From: Streptococcus infantis
Lineage (GTDB): Bacteria > Bacillota > Bacilli > Lactobacillales > Streptococcaceae
NCBI RefSeq assembly: GCF_019929665.1
Contig: NZ_JAHZPZ010000003.1
Span: 124,001 to 188,000, forward strand
DNA length: 64,000 nt
Reading direction: 5' to 3'
The position numbers were made by a program, and so were the translations under genes. The first letter of the stretch is position 1. Each line of letters opens with the position of its first letter. Shown one piece after another: positions 34,341 through 42,462 of this stretch. Under the pieces are notes generated by a model. That model made no database searches. It worked only from the letters and a program-made list of their open reading frames with translations, and had not been told where the DNA came from.

Positions 34341-36938
34341 ATGAAAATTTCAAAAATGAAATTAAAATTTAGTTCGCTATTCTTTGTTCCATTTATGGGT
34401 ATGTTAGGAGTCTTCCTTTGTTTAGGGTTGACTCCCTTTTCACAAAATTCGGTGCATAGTGGAGATTTTCTTTCACAATATTTTCCGCTTTATATCGGAT
34501 TACATAAACTATTTTGGAGCGGCGATTTTAGCGGTCTGTTTTGGTCCTTCTCTAAATCCCTGGGAGGAGCAATGCCAAGTGTATGGGGCTTTAATAGTTT
34601 AAGTCCTTTCACGTTTTTATACGTAATTTTTCCAATTTCGACATTTCATATTTTGAGTTATGTGATTCCACTCATTCGCTTTGGAGTAATGGGAGTGGCG
34701 TTTGGATATTTTCTTGAAAAGAAATATCAAGGTATTAGCAAAAATTACTGGCTTTCATTAGGTTTATCTACATCTTATGCGCTTAGTGGATTTATTGTAT
34801 CTCAGCATTTCAATCCCAACTTTTTAGATAATCTAATTTACGTTCCTATCATTCTTCTTGGTATTGAAGAAATCGTAGAAGGAAAACGATCACTTAAATT
34901 ACCGATTTTCCTTGCAGTCAGCTTGATTACGAATTTCTATACAGGGTATATGATGTGCCTTTTTGTGGCTCTATATGCATTCTATGCTGTTTTTTCAAAG
35001 AAAGCTTCCTTGAAAGACTACCTATTGAAAATAGGTAGGGTTGCATTGTTTGCAATGATTGGAGTAGGACTTGCAATGTTCTGGCTGCTACCAGTCTTTG
35101 GTGCCTTGGTAGAAAGTAAGGCAAGTGCAGGAAGTACATTTGAATGGTCTTCTAAAATCGTAAATGATCTTATAACTTTTCCTCAAAAATTTATTTTAGG
35201 CTCTTTTAGTGAAAAAGAGTGGGGGGACCCAAAAGCCTTACCGCACCTTTTCATTGGAAGTTTAGGTCTTTTTGGACTGTTTGTTTTCTATGTAAAAAAA
35301 GAAATTTTCCTTCGTAGCAAATTATCTGCAACATTCGTATTGTTGATTTTATTACTTTCCTTCAATATTCAAGGCTTTGATCAGATTTGGCATATGGGGC
35401 AACGTCCGGTCGGTTTCTACTTTAGAAATTCTTGGATTGCAAATGCCTTTATGTTGGTCTTAGCTTCCGAAAGTTTGATGAAGTGGAAAAATAGATTCCA
35501 ATTTAATGAATTTTTGGTAGCTCTTATAGGTTTTGGGTCGATTTTATTGTTCTCAATGCTTGCTACACTTTCTTATGTAGAAACATTACAGAAAATACTT
35601 GCATTTATTATTTATAGTATCGTTTTATGTGCATTCTTTCTAACAAAGGTCGATTTATCTCGAAGACTACAAATAGTAACCGGAGTTGTTATTGTAGAGT
35701 TAATATTGGGTGCGTTTATTGGACTGAAAAGAGTACCATTTTTCGTTAGTAATTCTAGTTTGAAGACTCAAATGGAGTATGCGATTGCTTTTGATGAAGA
35801 AGGTTATAGTAAATTAAATCAATTTACACGTCTGGAGATGAATAAGGGATTGTCGCATGCCAATTTCCCGATTGCTTATAATTATAATGGTGCCTCTCAC
35901 TTTACATCGAGTTTAGAGCATACATTAATTGAAGAATTTAGTCACTTAGGACTTCCTGCCTCACAATCAGTTGTAAACTATACAGGGCGAAATATTATTT
36001 TAGATTCTATGTTTGGTTTTTCGCGGTTTATGATGGGTGGCGATGAAAATAAAGTCTTTGCGGATATTCGTGGTTTATATCAGAAAGAAGGAACCTTAAA
36101 GAACTTTGCTGTTTATCAAAATCCATATGCCCTCTCCTTGGGATATTTAACAAATAAGGATCTTGCAACAAATGTAAACTTTGAAAAGCACAAACCTGTT
36201 AACAATTTAAATCAATTGTTACAAGTTGTGGGAATTTCGGAGAAAGAAGGTCTTAAAGAAGTAAGTGTATCAGAAGCTCATGTTGAAAATTTAACGAAAA
36301 ATGGTGACAAATATACAATTACTAAAGAAGGTACTCCGGTAAAAATTGAATGGCAATTATCTCTTGAACCAAACAAGTTGTACTTTGTCGAAATTCCAGA
36401 AAGACAAGCCGGTTCAGTCATTAAATCAAAAGTGTTGGTAGACGGATCAAGTTATCCTTATGAAAATCGATTCCGAGAAAATCAATTATGGGTGGTTGGA
36501 AATGGAAACTTAAACAAAACGCTCACATTTACAATTGATGAAGGAAAAGCCAAAGAATGGGATATTCGTGATTTTAAATTCTATTCAATCGATATACCAA
36601 CTCTAACCAAAGCTTTGGAACAGTTTAAAAAAGCAAATGACATCACCATTGATTCCTATTCAAATTCAACAGTGAAAGCACACGTTAATGTTACAAATAG
36701 TGAACAATCCTTTGCGACTTTCACTATTCCATACCATTCAGGTTGGAGTGTAACAGTAGATGGTCAAGCTCAAGAAGTTCAAAAATCGCTTGGTTTCTTT
36801 ATGGGTGTATCACTGACGGAAGGAGAACATGAGATTGTATGGACATATAATCCTCCAGGGTTAAACTTCGGAGTAATGCTTTCACTAGCTTCTCTTATTC
36901 TACTCGTTTTCTTGTGGAAAAAACAAAAAATAGAATAG
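34341..36938 (+). CDS. YfhO family membrane glycosyltransferase, second copy
   Basis: This 865-residue paralogue of the previous protein shares the first-loop pattern (SGDFLSQYFPLY, WSFSKSLGGAMPSVWGFNSLSPF) and the C-terminal YHSGWSVTVDGQ segment. Divergence is clear across the extracellular domain, so acceptor or linkage may differ. It lies 20 bases after the first copy and closes the operon at a strong terminator. Confidence 0.87.
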   Translation: MKISKMKLKFSSLFFVPFMGMLGVFLCLGLTPFSQNSVHSGDFLSQYFPLYIGLHKLFWSGDFSGLFWSFSKSLGGAMPSVWGFNSLSPFTFLYVIFPISTFHILSYVIPLIRFGVMGVAFGYFLEKKYQGISKNYWLSLGLSTSYALSGFIVSQHFNPNFLDNLIYVPIILLGIEEIVEGKRSLKLPIFLAVSLITNFYTGYMMCLFVALYAFYAVFSKKASLKDYLLKIGRVALFAMIGVGLAMFWLLPVFGALVESKASAGSTFEWSSKIVNDLITFPQKFILGSFSEKEWGDPKALPHLFIGSLGLFGLFVFYVKKEIFLRSKLSATFVLLILLLSFNIQGFDQIWHMGQRPVGFYFRNSWIANAFMLVLASESLMKWKNRFQFNEFLVALIGFGSILLFSMLATLSYVETLQKILAFIIYSIVLCAFFLTKVDLSRRLQIVTGVVIVELILGAFIGLKRVPFFVSNSSLKTQMEYAIAFDEEGYSKLNQFTRLEMNKGLSHANFPIAYNYNGASHFTSSLEHTLIEEFSHLGLPASQSVVNYTGRNIILDSMFGFSRFMMGGDENKVFADIRGLYQKEGTLKNFAVYQNPYALSLGYLTNKDLATNVNFEKHKPVNNLNQLLQVVGISEKEGLKEVSVSEAHVENLTKNGDKYTITKEGTPVKIEWQLSLEPNKLYFVEIPERQAGSVIKSKVLVDGSSYPYENRFRENQLWVVGNGNLNKTLTFTIDEGKAKEWDIRDFKFYSIDIPTLTKALEQFKKANDITIDSYSNSTVKAHVNVTNSEQSFATFTIPYHSGWSVTVDGQAQEVQKSLGFFMGVSLTEGEHEIVWTYNPPGLNFGVMLSLASLILLVFLWKKQKIE

Positions 36939-36966
36939 CTGACATACTCTGCGGCTATGATACTAG

Positions 36967-37001
36967 AAAAGGATGAAGTTCTTATGAACTTCATCCTTTT
37001 T
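36967..37001 (+). terminator. Terminator after the YfhO operon
   Basis: A perfect 15-bp stem (36967-36981 with 36986-37000) and a TTAT loop. With A and T runs on both sides it could also stop minus-strand transcription from ilvD. Confidence 0.9.
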
Positions 37002-37047
37002 GTATGTTTTTTAGACTGGTTAGTAATAAATCAATCCGTAATAGTGC

Positions 37048-38751
37048 TTATTTTTTACCAGATTGTTCCATATTCCAGAAATCTGTAACGGCACCACGTG
37101 ATGCAGAAGATACGGTATGGGCATATTTACCGAGGACACCACGGCTATAGAGTGGCGGCAAGGTTGTTTCTGCCTTGCGTTTTTCAAGTTCTTCATCGGA
37201 AACGTCCATGGAAATTTCTTTGGTATCTTGGTCGACAGTGACGATATCGCCTGTACGGAGATAGGCAATTGGTCCACCATCCTGAGCTTCAGGAGCGATA
37301 TGTCCAACAACCAGACCATAAGTACCACCAGAGAAACGGCCATCTGTCAAGAGGGCAACCTTGTCTCCTTGGCCTTTACCAACGATCATTGATGAAAGTG
37401 ATAGCATCTCAGGCATACCAGGACCACCCTTAGGTCCAACGAAACGAACAACGACTACGTCGCCATCAACGATTTCATCTGACAAGACAGCTTGGATAGC
37501 ATCTTCTTCAGAGTCAAAGACCTTAGCTGGACCAACGTGACGACGAACCTTAACACCGGACACCTTGGCAACTGCACCGTCAGGAGCAAGATTACCGTTC
37601 AAGATGATAAGCGGACCGTCCGCACGTTTAGGATTTTCAAGTGGCATGATGACTTTTTGACCTGGAGTAAGATCTGCAAAGTCAGCTAAGTTTTCAGCGA
37701 CAGTCTTACCAGTACATGTGATGCGGTCTCCATGAAGGAATCCATTTGCCAACAAGTACTTCATAACCGCAGGCACACCACCAACTTCGTAGAGGTCTTG
37801 GAAGACATATTGACCAGAAGGTTTCAAGTCGGCCAAGTGAGGCACACGTTCTTGGATGGTATTGAAGTCCTCAAGTGACAAGTCAACATTAGCCGCGTGG
37901 GCAATAGCAAGCAAGTGAAGAGTGGCGTTAGTAGAACCACCGAGAGCCATTGTCACTGTAATGGCATCTTCAAAGGCTTCGCGAGTCAAGATATCAGAAG
38001 GTTTGATACCAAGTTCAAGCATTTTGACAACTGCACGACCGGCTGCTTCGATGTCTTCTTTCTTATCAGCAGATTCAGCTGGGTGAGAAGAAGAACCTGG
38101 CAAGCTCATCCCCAAAACTTCGATAGCAGTAGCCATAGTATTGGCAGTATACATACCTCCACAACCACCAGGTCCAGGGCAGGCATTACATTCCAGACGT
38201 TTGACGTCCTCAGCCGTCATATCGCCGTGGTTCCACTTACCGATCCCTTCAAATACAGAAACCAAGTCGATGTCTTTGCCATCTAGTTTTCCAGGGGCGA
38301 TAGTACCACCGTAAGCGAAAATAGCTGGGATATCCATATTGGCAATGGCAATCATAGAACCAGGCATGTTCTTGTCACAACCCCCGATAGCCACAAAGGC
38401 ATCCACGTTATGACCACCCATAGCTGCTTCGATAGAGTCCGCGATGATATCACGTGACGTTAGGGAGAAGCGCATACCAGGCGTTCCCATAGCAATCCCG
38501 TCGGCTACCGTAATGGTTCCAAACTGCACAGGCCAAGCACCCGCAGATTTAACCCCTTCTTTAGCCAATTTCCCAAAGTCATGCAAGTGGATATTACATG
38601 GTGTGTTTTCCGCCCAAGTCGAAATGACCCCAACAATCGGTGTTTCAAAGTCCTTATCTGTCATACCAGTCGCACGAAGCATGGCACGGTTAGGTGATTT
38701 TACCATGCTGTCATAGATGCTACTGCGGTGACGTTTATCTAATTCTGTCAT
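37048..38751 (-). CDS. ilvD: Dihydroxy-acid dehydratase
   Basis: The 567-residue Fe-S enzyme makes the 2-keto acids that lead to valine, leucine and isoleucine. Cluster ligands lie in NTPCNIH (about 50-56), [10 protein letters not shown] (about 123-132) and [16 protein letters not shown] (about 192-207). The C-terminal [11 protein letters not shown] is also present. The start is the ATG at 38751, seven bases after GGGAGGG. It stands apart from the other ilv genes. Confidence 0.97.
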   Translation of the reverse strand: MTELDKRHRSSIYDSMVKSPNRAMLRATGMTDKDFETPIVGVISTWAENTPCNIHLHDFGKLAKEGVKSAGAWPVQFGTITVADGIAMGTPGMRFSLTSRDIIADSIEAAMGGHNVDAFVAIGGCDKNMPGSMIAIANMDIPAIFAYGGTIAPGKLDGKDIDLVSVFEGIGKWNHGDMTAEDVKRLECNACPGPGGCGGMYTANTMATAIEVLGMSLPGSSSHPAESADKKEDIEAAGRAVVKMLELGIKPSDILTREAFEDAITVTMALGGSTNATLHLLAIAHAANVDLSLEDFNTIQERVPHLADLKPSGQYVFQDLYEVGGVPAVMKYLLANGFLHGDRITCTGKTVAENLADFADLTPGQKVIMPLENPKRADGPLIILNGNLAPDGAVAKVSGVKVRRHVGPAKVFDSEEDAIQAVLSDEIVDGDVVVVRFVGPKGGPGMPEMLSLSSMIVGKGQGDKVALLTDGRFSGGTYGLVVGHIAPEAQDGGPIAYLRTGDIVTVDQDTKEISMDVSDEELEKRKAETTLPPLYSRGVLGKYAHTVSSASRGAVTDFWNMEQSGKK

Positions 38752-38881
38752 TCAAGTCCCTCCCATTTCAGTTTGTTCCATTATAGCACAATTTTCATAT
38801 GAATAACAGAAGAAAATTTTTAAATTTTCAGACAATTCAGCAGTGTATGATAAAAAAATACAACTTTTTTTGTCAAGTAAC

Positions 38882-38910
38882 TTTACTTTACAAAAAAGTT
38901 TTGATATACT
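38882..38910 (+). promoter_or_regulatory. rpmF-rpmG promoter
   Basis: TTTACT (38882-38887), N17 and an extended -10 TATACT (38905-38910). A strong AAAAGGAG site lies before the rpmF ATG. Confidence 0.6.
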
Positions 38911-38969
38911 ATTAAAGTTGATGAAAATCAAACCTAATTGAATTTATATCTTAAAAGGAGAAAAACGAA

Positions 38970-39152
38970 ATGGCAGTACCTGCACGTCGCACATCAAAAG
39001 CGAAGAAAAACAAACGTCGTACACACTACAAAGTAACAGCTCCATCTGTAAACTTTGACGAAACTACTGGAGATTACTCACGTTCTCACCGCGTATCACT
39101 TAAAGGATACTACAAAGGACGTAAGATCGCTAAAGCTGCATCAGCTGAATAA
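38970..39152 (+). CDS. rpmF: 50S ribosomal protein L32
   Basis: The 60-residue protein starts [20 protein letters not shown] after the Met, the signature of bL32. The usual CxxC zinc motifs are absent, as in other streptococcal L32 proteins. It is followed 15 bases later by rpmG, and the two form an operon. Confidence 0.97.
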
Positions 39153-39167
39153 TAGAAGGGAGATACC

Positions 39168-39317
39168 ATGCGCGTAAATATTACACTTGAACACAAAGAA
39201 TCTGGTGAACGCTTGTACCTTACTTCTAAAAACAAACGTAACACTCCAGACCGTCTTCAATTGAAGAAATACTCACCAAAACTTCGCAAACACGTTGTGT
39301 TTACAGAGGTTAAATAG
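39168..39317 (+). CDS. rpmG: 50S ribosomal protein L33
   Basis: The 49-residue protein reads [17 protein letters not shown] at its start and [10 protein letters not shown] at its end, typical of bL33. It lacks the CxxC zinc pairs and so is the zinc-independent form. AAGGGAGAT serves as ribosome binding site. Its 3' flank is a known integration hotspot for streptococcal mobile elements, which fits the island that begins 37 bases after the stop. Confidence 0.95.
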
Positions 39318-39353
39318 TGGGTCATTACGTTTCAGTAGAAACGAAAAAACCTT

Positions 39354-39501
39354 GATTTAAGGCGATTCTTGAATTTTCGAAATTCAATGTATTGCAATAA
39401 AAATCAACCGAATGACTACATTTTTGACTACATTTTTTGTGAAATAAATTAGATGTTCGGATATATAGAAAACGCTCTAGTCATATTGTCTAGAGCGTTT
39501 T
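39354..39501 (+). repeat. Left direct repeat of the type VII secretion island
   Basis: These 148 bp match 58580-58715 at well over 85 percent by eye, apart from a 12-bp internal tandem duplication (GACTACATTTTT twice here, once on the right). The repeat ends in a terminator hairpin (39468-39502, stem AACGCTCTAG/CTAGAGCGTT). It probably is the original rpmG downstream region and marks one boundary of inserted DNA. Confidence 0.85.
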
Positions 39502-39598
39502 TGTGTTGTTTAATATAATTAGATGTCGGTTTTAGATAACTACACATTTCAGATTTTTTAAAACAAGATTTAATTGTTGATAACTAGAAAGGATTATT

Positions 39599-39742
39599 AT
39601 GTTTACAAAAAATAAATTTCAATACTGTATTTACAATCATGAGAGACTAGAACTTCATGAGCTACAAAAAGAATATCAAAAGGATAAAGCTGGGACAAAA
39701 CTTAAGTATGAAAACCAATTGTTCGCAATCCTTCATGGATAG
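39599..39742 (+). pseudogene. Truncated relative of the zinc-ribbon protein gene at 63692
   Basis: A 47-codon frame starts NKFQYCIYNHERLELHELQKEY after its first residues. It aligns with the first about 41 residues of the protein beginning at 63692 (NKYQYCISNNEILELHVLEEEF). Similarity ends after QL, exactly where the other protein enters its CPGC zinc motif, and a stop follows seven codons later. It has a ribosome binding site (AAAGGA). It looks like the 5' end of a gene cut off by a rearrangement. Confidence 0.65.
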
Positions 39743-39800
39743 AGCGCAAGTTGTTCTCGATAGCTCGAAGATCAGCTTGATGTATTATTCTTTTAGCCAT
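39702..39800 (-). pseudogene. Fragment of an unknown small gene
   Basis: A 32-residue frame (MAKRIIHQADLRAIENNLRS...) has a GGGGG ribosome binding site on the minus strand and overlaps the end of the remnant at 39599. The strong start and helical first part suggest a real gene 5' end that was cut. I do not recognise it. Confidence 0.35.
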
Positions 39801-39802
39801 AA

Positions 39803-40110
39803 TATCCCCCTTGTTAATGATTTCTAAATCAATTAGAAAAAATTTGACCATAGAATATTCTTATATTAAAGAAGTAATTATATCCTGAAAAAACAGGCCA
39901 CAATTACACATGATTTAGATAAAATATACCAGAATTATTTTAGTTTCTCCTTATAGTAATAAGAAAATCATAATTGATACTTTAATTCAACATACTATGA
40001 AATGAGAATATGAAGTTTTCTATGGGGGAAATGTGCACTTGATTTGACATTTTAGGGCGTATGAAAACTTTGAATACAGGTTTCTTTCTATCTAAATGTT
40101 TTTGCAGATA
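39803..40110. other. AT-rich gap between the left boundary and esxA
   Basis: I see no gene, repeat or clear hairpin here. It probably contains degraded DNA from earlier insertions. Confidence 0.5.
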
Positions 40111-40119
40111 CTTTTTTTG

Positions 40120-40173
40120 TACAAATTTGTATTACGAGTGTGTAACTGATAGACAAACATTAAAAAATATGAT
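40120..40173 (+). promoter_or_regulatory. Upstream region of esxA with a 12-bp palindrome
   Basis: TACAAATTTGTA (40120-40131) is a perfect palindrome. A possible -10, TATGAT (40168-40173), lies about 37 bp after it, without a convincing -35. The palindrome may be an operator for the secretion genes; this is speculative. Confidence 0.35.
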
Positions 40174-40210
40174 AAGCTAAAGTAGACAAAAATTTTAAAG
40201 GAGAATCCTT

Positions 40211-40501
40211 ATGTCAGCAATTAGTTTAACTCCAGAACAGTTACAATCTCAGGCGGCTATTTATCTTAGCGCTAAAGATCAAATTGAACAAGCGGTACAA
40301 ACCGTTAATCGTACAAATGGAGAAATGGCATCACAATGGAAAGGACAAGCATTCAATGCTTACCTTGAGCAATACAACCAGTTGTATACACATGTTCAAA
40401 AATTCGAGGAGCTTCTAGTGAGTATCAACCAACAATTGAACAACTATGCTCAAACAGTAGCTGAACGTGACCAACAAGATGCACAAAGCTTTGGTTTGTA
40501 G
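40211..40501 (+). CDS. esxA: WXG100 protein EsxA of the type VIIb secretion system
   Basis: The 96-residue helical-hairpin protein has the WXG turn at SQWKGQAF (W43). Members are secreted as dimers through EssC and are needed for secretion of other substrates. It is the first gene of the island, with AAAGGAG before the ATG. It is followed by an intergenic hairpin that may lower transcription of the machinery genes relative to esxA. Confidence 0.95.
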   Translation: MSAISLTPEQLQSQAAIYLSAKDQIEQAVQTVNRTNGEMASQWKGQAFNAYLEQYNQLYTHVQKFEELLVSINQQLNNYAQTVAERDQQDAQSFGL

Positions 40502-40513
40502 TTAATTTTGAGG

Positions 40514-40541
40514 AGCGTCAGGGAAACTTGACGCTTATTTT
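40514..40541 (+). terminator. Probable attenuator between esxA and essA
   Basis: The stem AGCGTCA/TGACGCT (40514-40520 with 40529-40535) is followed by TATTTTTATA. It lies inside the operon, so it probably acts as a partial terminator. Confidence 0.65.
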
Positions 40542-40547
40542 TATACC

Positions 40548-41033
40548 ATGATGAAGAAAATTAAAAAGTACCTATTAATTCTTTGTATCGTATTTCCTGT
40601 GCTAGTTTATGCAGACGATGGTAGCTTAAAACTTGATACAGATATCATTACAAATAGTACACAGGATACGGTCAAAAATAGGATAGAATCCAAATATGCC
40701 CCAAATTTATTTTTAAATCGTACCCAGAAGGTTGTGGACCAGAGAACTCAAACAACGAAAGAACTGTTACAGGGGGCAGAACAGACTATATTTACAGGTA
40801 GTGAAAATCATTCTATTTATCGCTTAGAAACTAGTGTAGTTCAAACATCATTATTCAATCAATACACCATAGAGGAGAAGTCCTCTTTTAAGCAAAGGGA
40901 TTATTCAATTTTTAAGGATTGGATGGGAAGCGTATTTACAAGTGTTTTTTTGCTGTTTATGGTTTTGTTGGGCGTCTATCTAGGAAGGAAATGGCATGGA
41001 TTACGGAAAAATAAAGCTAACTCTAGAGTATAG
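40548..41033 (+). CDS. essA: Type VII secretion membrane protein EssA
   Basis: The 161-residue protein has a signal-like N-terminal segment (about 6-22, ending VYADD), an extracytoplasmic region of about 105 residues and one membrane helix near the end (about 130-150, FTSVFLLFMVLLGVYLGRKW). This fits EssA, a core membrane subunit. Two adjacent ATGs (40548 and 40551) are possible starts. The 3' end overlaps esaB by 38 bases, so the two are coupled. Confidence 0.85.
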   Translation: MMKKIKKYLLILCIVFPVLVYADDGSLKLDTDIITNSTQDTVKNRIESKYAPNLFLNRTQKVVDQRTQTTKELLQGAEQTIFTGSENHSIYRLETSVVQTSLFNQYTIEEKSSFKQRDYSIFKDWMGSVFTSVFLLFMVLLGVYLGRKWHGLRKNKANSRV

Positions 41034-41253
41034 AGAAAAACAAATAGATATTCGAGTTTCAAAAGCTCTTACTTGGTTAAGGTTAGAAGAATTATTAAAA
41101 GATACCAAAGTTAGAGAACAGTTGAATTTACCTCGAAATAGTTCGTTTTGTTTCAAAGTTAGAAATAAACAAATCCATATCGAACCAATGGATATCTTGG
41201 CTGCTTATCCAGTTAGTGATGGAGATTATATAGAGATTGAGGAAGTATCATAG
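40996..41253 (+). CDS. esaB: Ubiquitin-like protein EsaB (YukD family)
   Basis: The 85-residue protein has a beta-grasp, ubiquitin-like fold (IKLTLEYREKQIDIRVSKAL at the start, then SDGDYIEIEEV at the end). EsaB is a small cytoplasmic component or regulator of type VIIb secretion. It starts inside essA behind AGGAAGG and ends just before essB. Confidence 0.9.
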   Translation: MDYGKIKLTLEYREKQIDIRVSKALTWLRLEELLKDTKVREQLNLPRNSSFCFKVRNKQIHIEPMDILAAYPVSDGDYIEIEEVS

Positions 41254-41262
41254 GAGAAAAAA

Positions 41263-42462
41263 ATGTTTGAAGCAGATCAACTACAATTTGTGAAAGAGGA
41301 CAATCAAATATCAGTTCGAATTTCTTCATCAGGTTATCGAAGAGAACAGCTTGAATTGATTCAAGAATATTGTCCAGTAGAAATAGTGCAGAAAGATGGA
41401 GTTCTTTCTTTGCATTATATTATTCCCGAGTATTTTAAAACAGTTAAGGAAGAAATTTTAAATAGAAGTACGGAGCTTGAGCGTTTTAGTTTGGCGCAAA
41501 GCATGTCGGTATTAGTTCATTCTGAAAATGATTATAAAATTCCGTATATTCATCCTGAAAACATCATTGTTTTTGGGAGTAATGTACAAATGTTACATTA
41601 TGGAATCGAAAAATTACTTGCACCACAGCAGTATAGTTCGGAATTCTATTTAGAGTCTTATAAAGCTTTAATGATTTCTATTTTACTACCTAAGGTAGAT
41701 TTTGACTTAGTCATCCATGGGATTGATGCAATAAAGGAAAAGGTGGCACAGGATATTATTCCCTTAGGGAGTGTAGCTGATGTTAATAAATATATTGCAG
41801 AAAAGTATGCAAAATTATCAGAAGAGAGTTCAAAAGCTAATTTGTTGGTGAACAAGAAAAAATGGAAGGCTCTGTTAATAGGGGGAGCCTTGCTTGCAAC
41901 AACCACAGTGGTCTTAAGTTTTGCAACTTATAAGTCTATGTTTAAAGACGGCCCCCTAAAATCATCAGTCATTATGGCCCAATCAAATTTCATGCGAAAA
42001 GACTATTCTGAAACAGTTGAATCATTAAAAAATTATGGTGCAGAATCATTGCCAAAGGAAGCTAAGTATATCTTAGCAGCAAGCTATGTCCGTTTAGATA
42101 GTTTGAGCGATAAGCAAAAGGAAGTTATTTTAAATACGATTACAGAATCAACAGATGATACAATTTTTTATTATTGGATTTATCTTGGACGTGGAAAATT
42201 TGAAAAAGCTCTAGATGTGGCACAAAATATCGGGGACACACAGTTGATTTTACACGCTTATACAAATCTATATGAATCAGTCAAAGCAGATATCAATATG
42301 AACGGTTCTGAGAAACAAAAGAAACTTGAAGAATATGAAAAGAAAATAAAAGAACTTTCTGCTGAGATTGGAGAAGCTACTACAAATAGTAGTGATACAA
42401 AAGTATCTACTGAGACAACAACTCCTAAGGACAACCAAACAAAAGAAAAGAGCGGACGATAA
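41263..42462 (+). CDS. essB: Type VII secretion protein EssB
   Basis: The 399-residue protein has an N-terminal pseudokinase-like cytoplasmic domain (about 1-195), one membrane helix (about 200-222, LLIGGALLATTTVVLSF) and an extracellular helical domain. A charged, coiled C-terminal tail ends in Thr/Ser. EssB/YukC scaffolds the channel with EssC. It abuts essC with no gap (stop then ATG). Confidence 0.92.
   Translation: MFEADQLQFVKEDNQISVRISSSGYRREQLELIQEYCPVEIVQKDGVLSLHYIIPEYFKTVKEEILNRSTELERFSLAQSMSVLVHSENDYKIPYIHPENIIVFGSNVQMLHYGIEKLLAPQQYSSEFYLESYKALMISILLPKVDFDLVIHGIDAIKEKVAQDIIPLGSVADVNKYIAEKYAKLSEESSKANLLVNKKKWKALLIGGALLATTTVVLSFATYKSMFKDGPLKSSVIMAQSNFMRKDYSETVESLKNYGAESLPKEAKYILAASYVRLDSLSDKQKEVILNTITESTDDTIFYYWIYLGRGKFEKALDVAQNIGDTQLILHAYTNLYESVKADINMNGSEKQKKLEEYEKKIKELSAEIGEATTNSSDTKVSTETTTPKDNQTKEKSGR

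Noticed and set aside
37020..37343. Minus-strand 107-residue frame at the end of ilvD
   Set aside because: It is an alternative frame within the well-supported ilvD gene.
38752..38969. Possible T-box or other riboswitch upstream of ilvD or rpmF
   Set aside because: The ilvD leader is too short and no T-box or terminator-antiterminator pair is seen.
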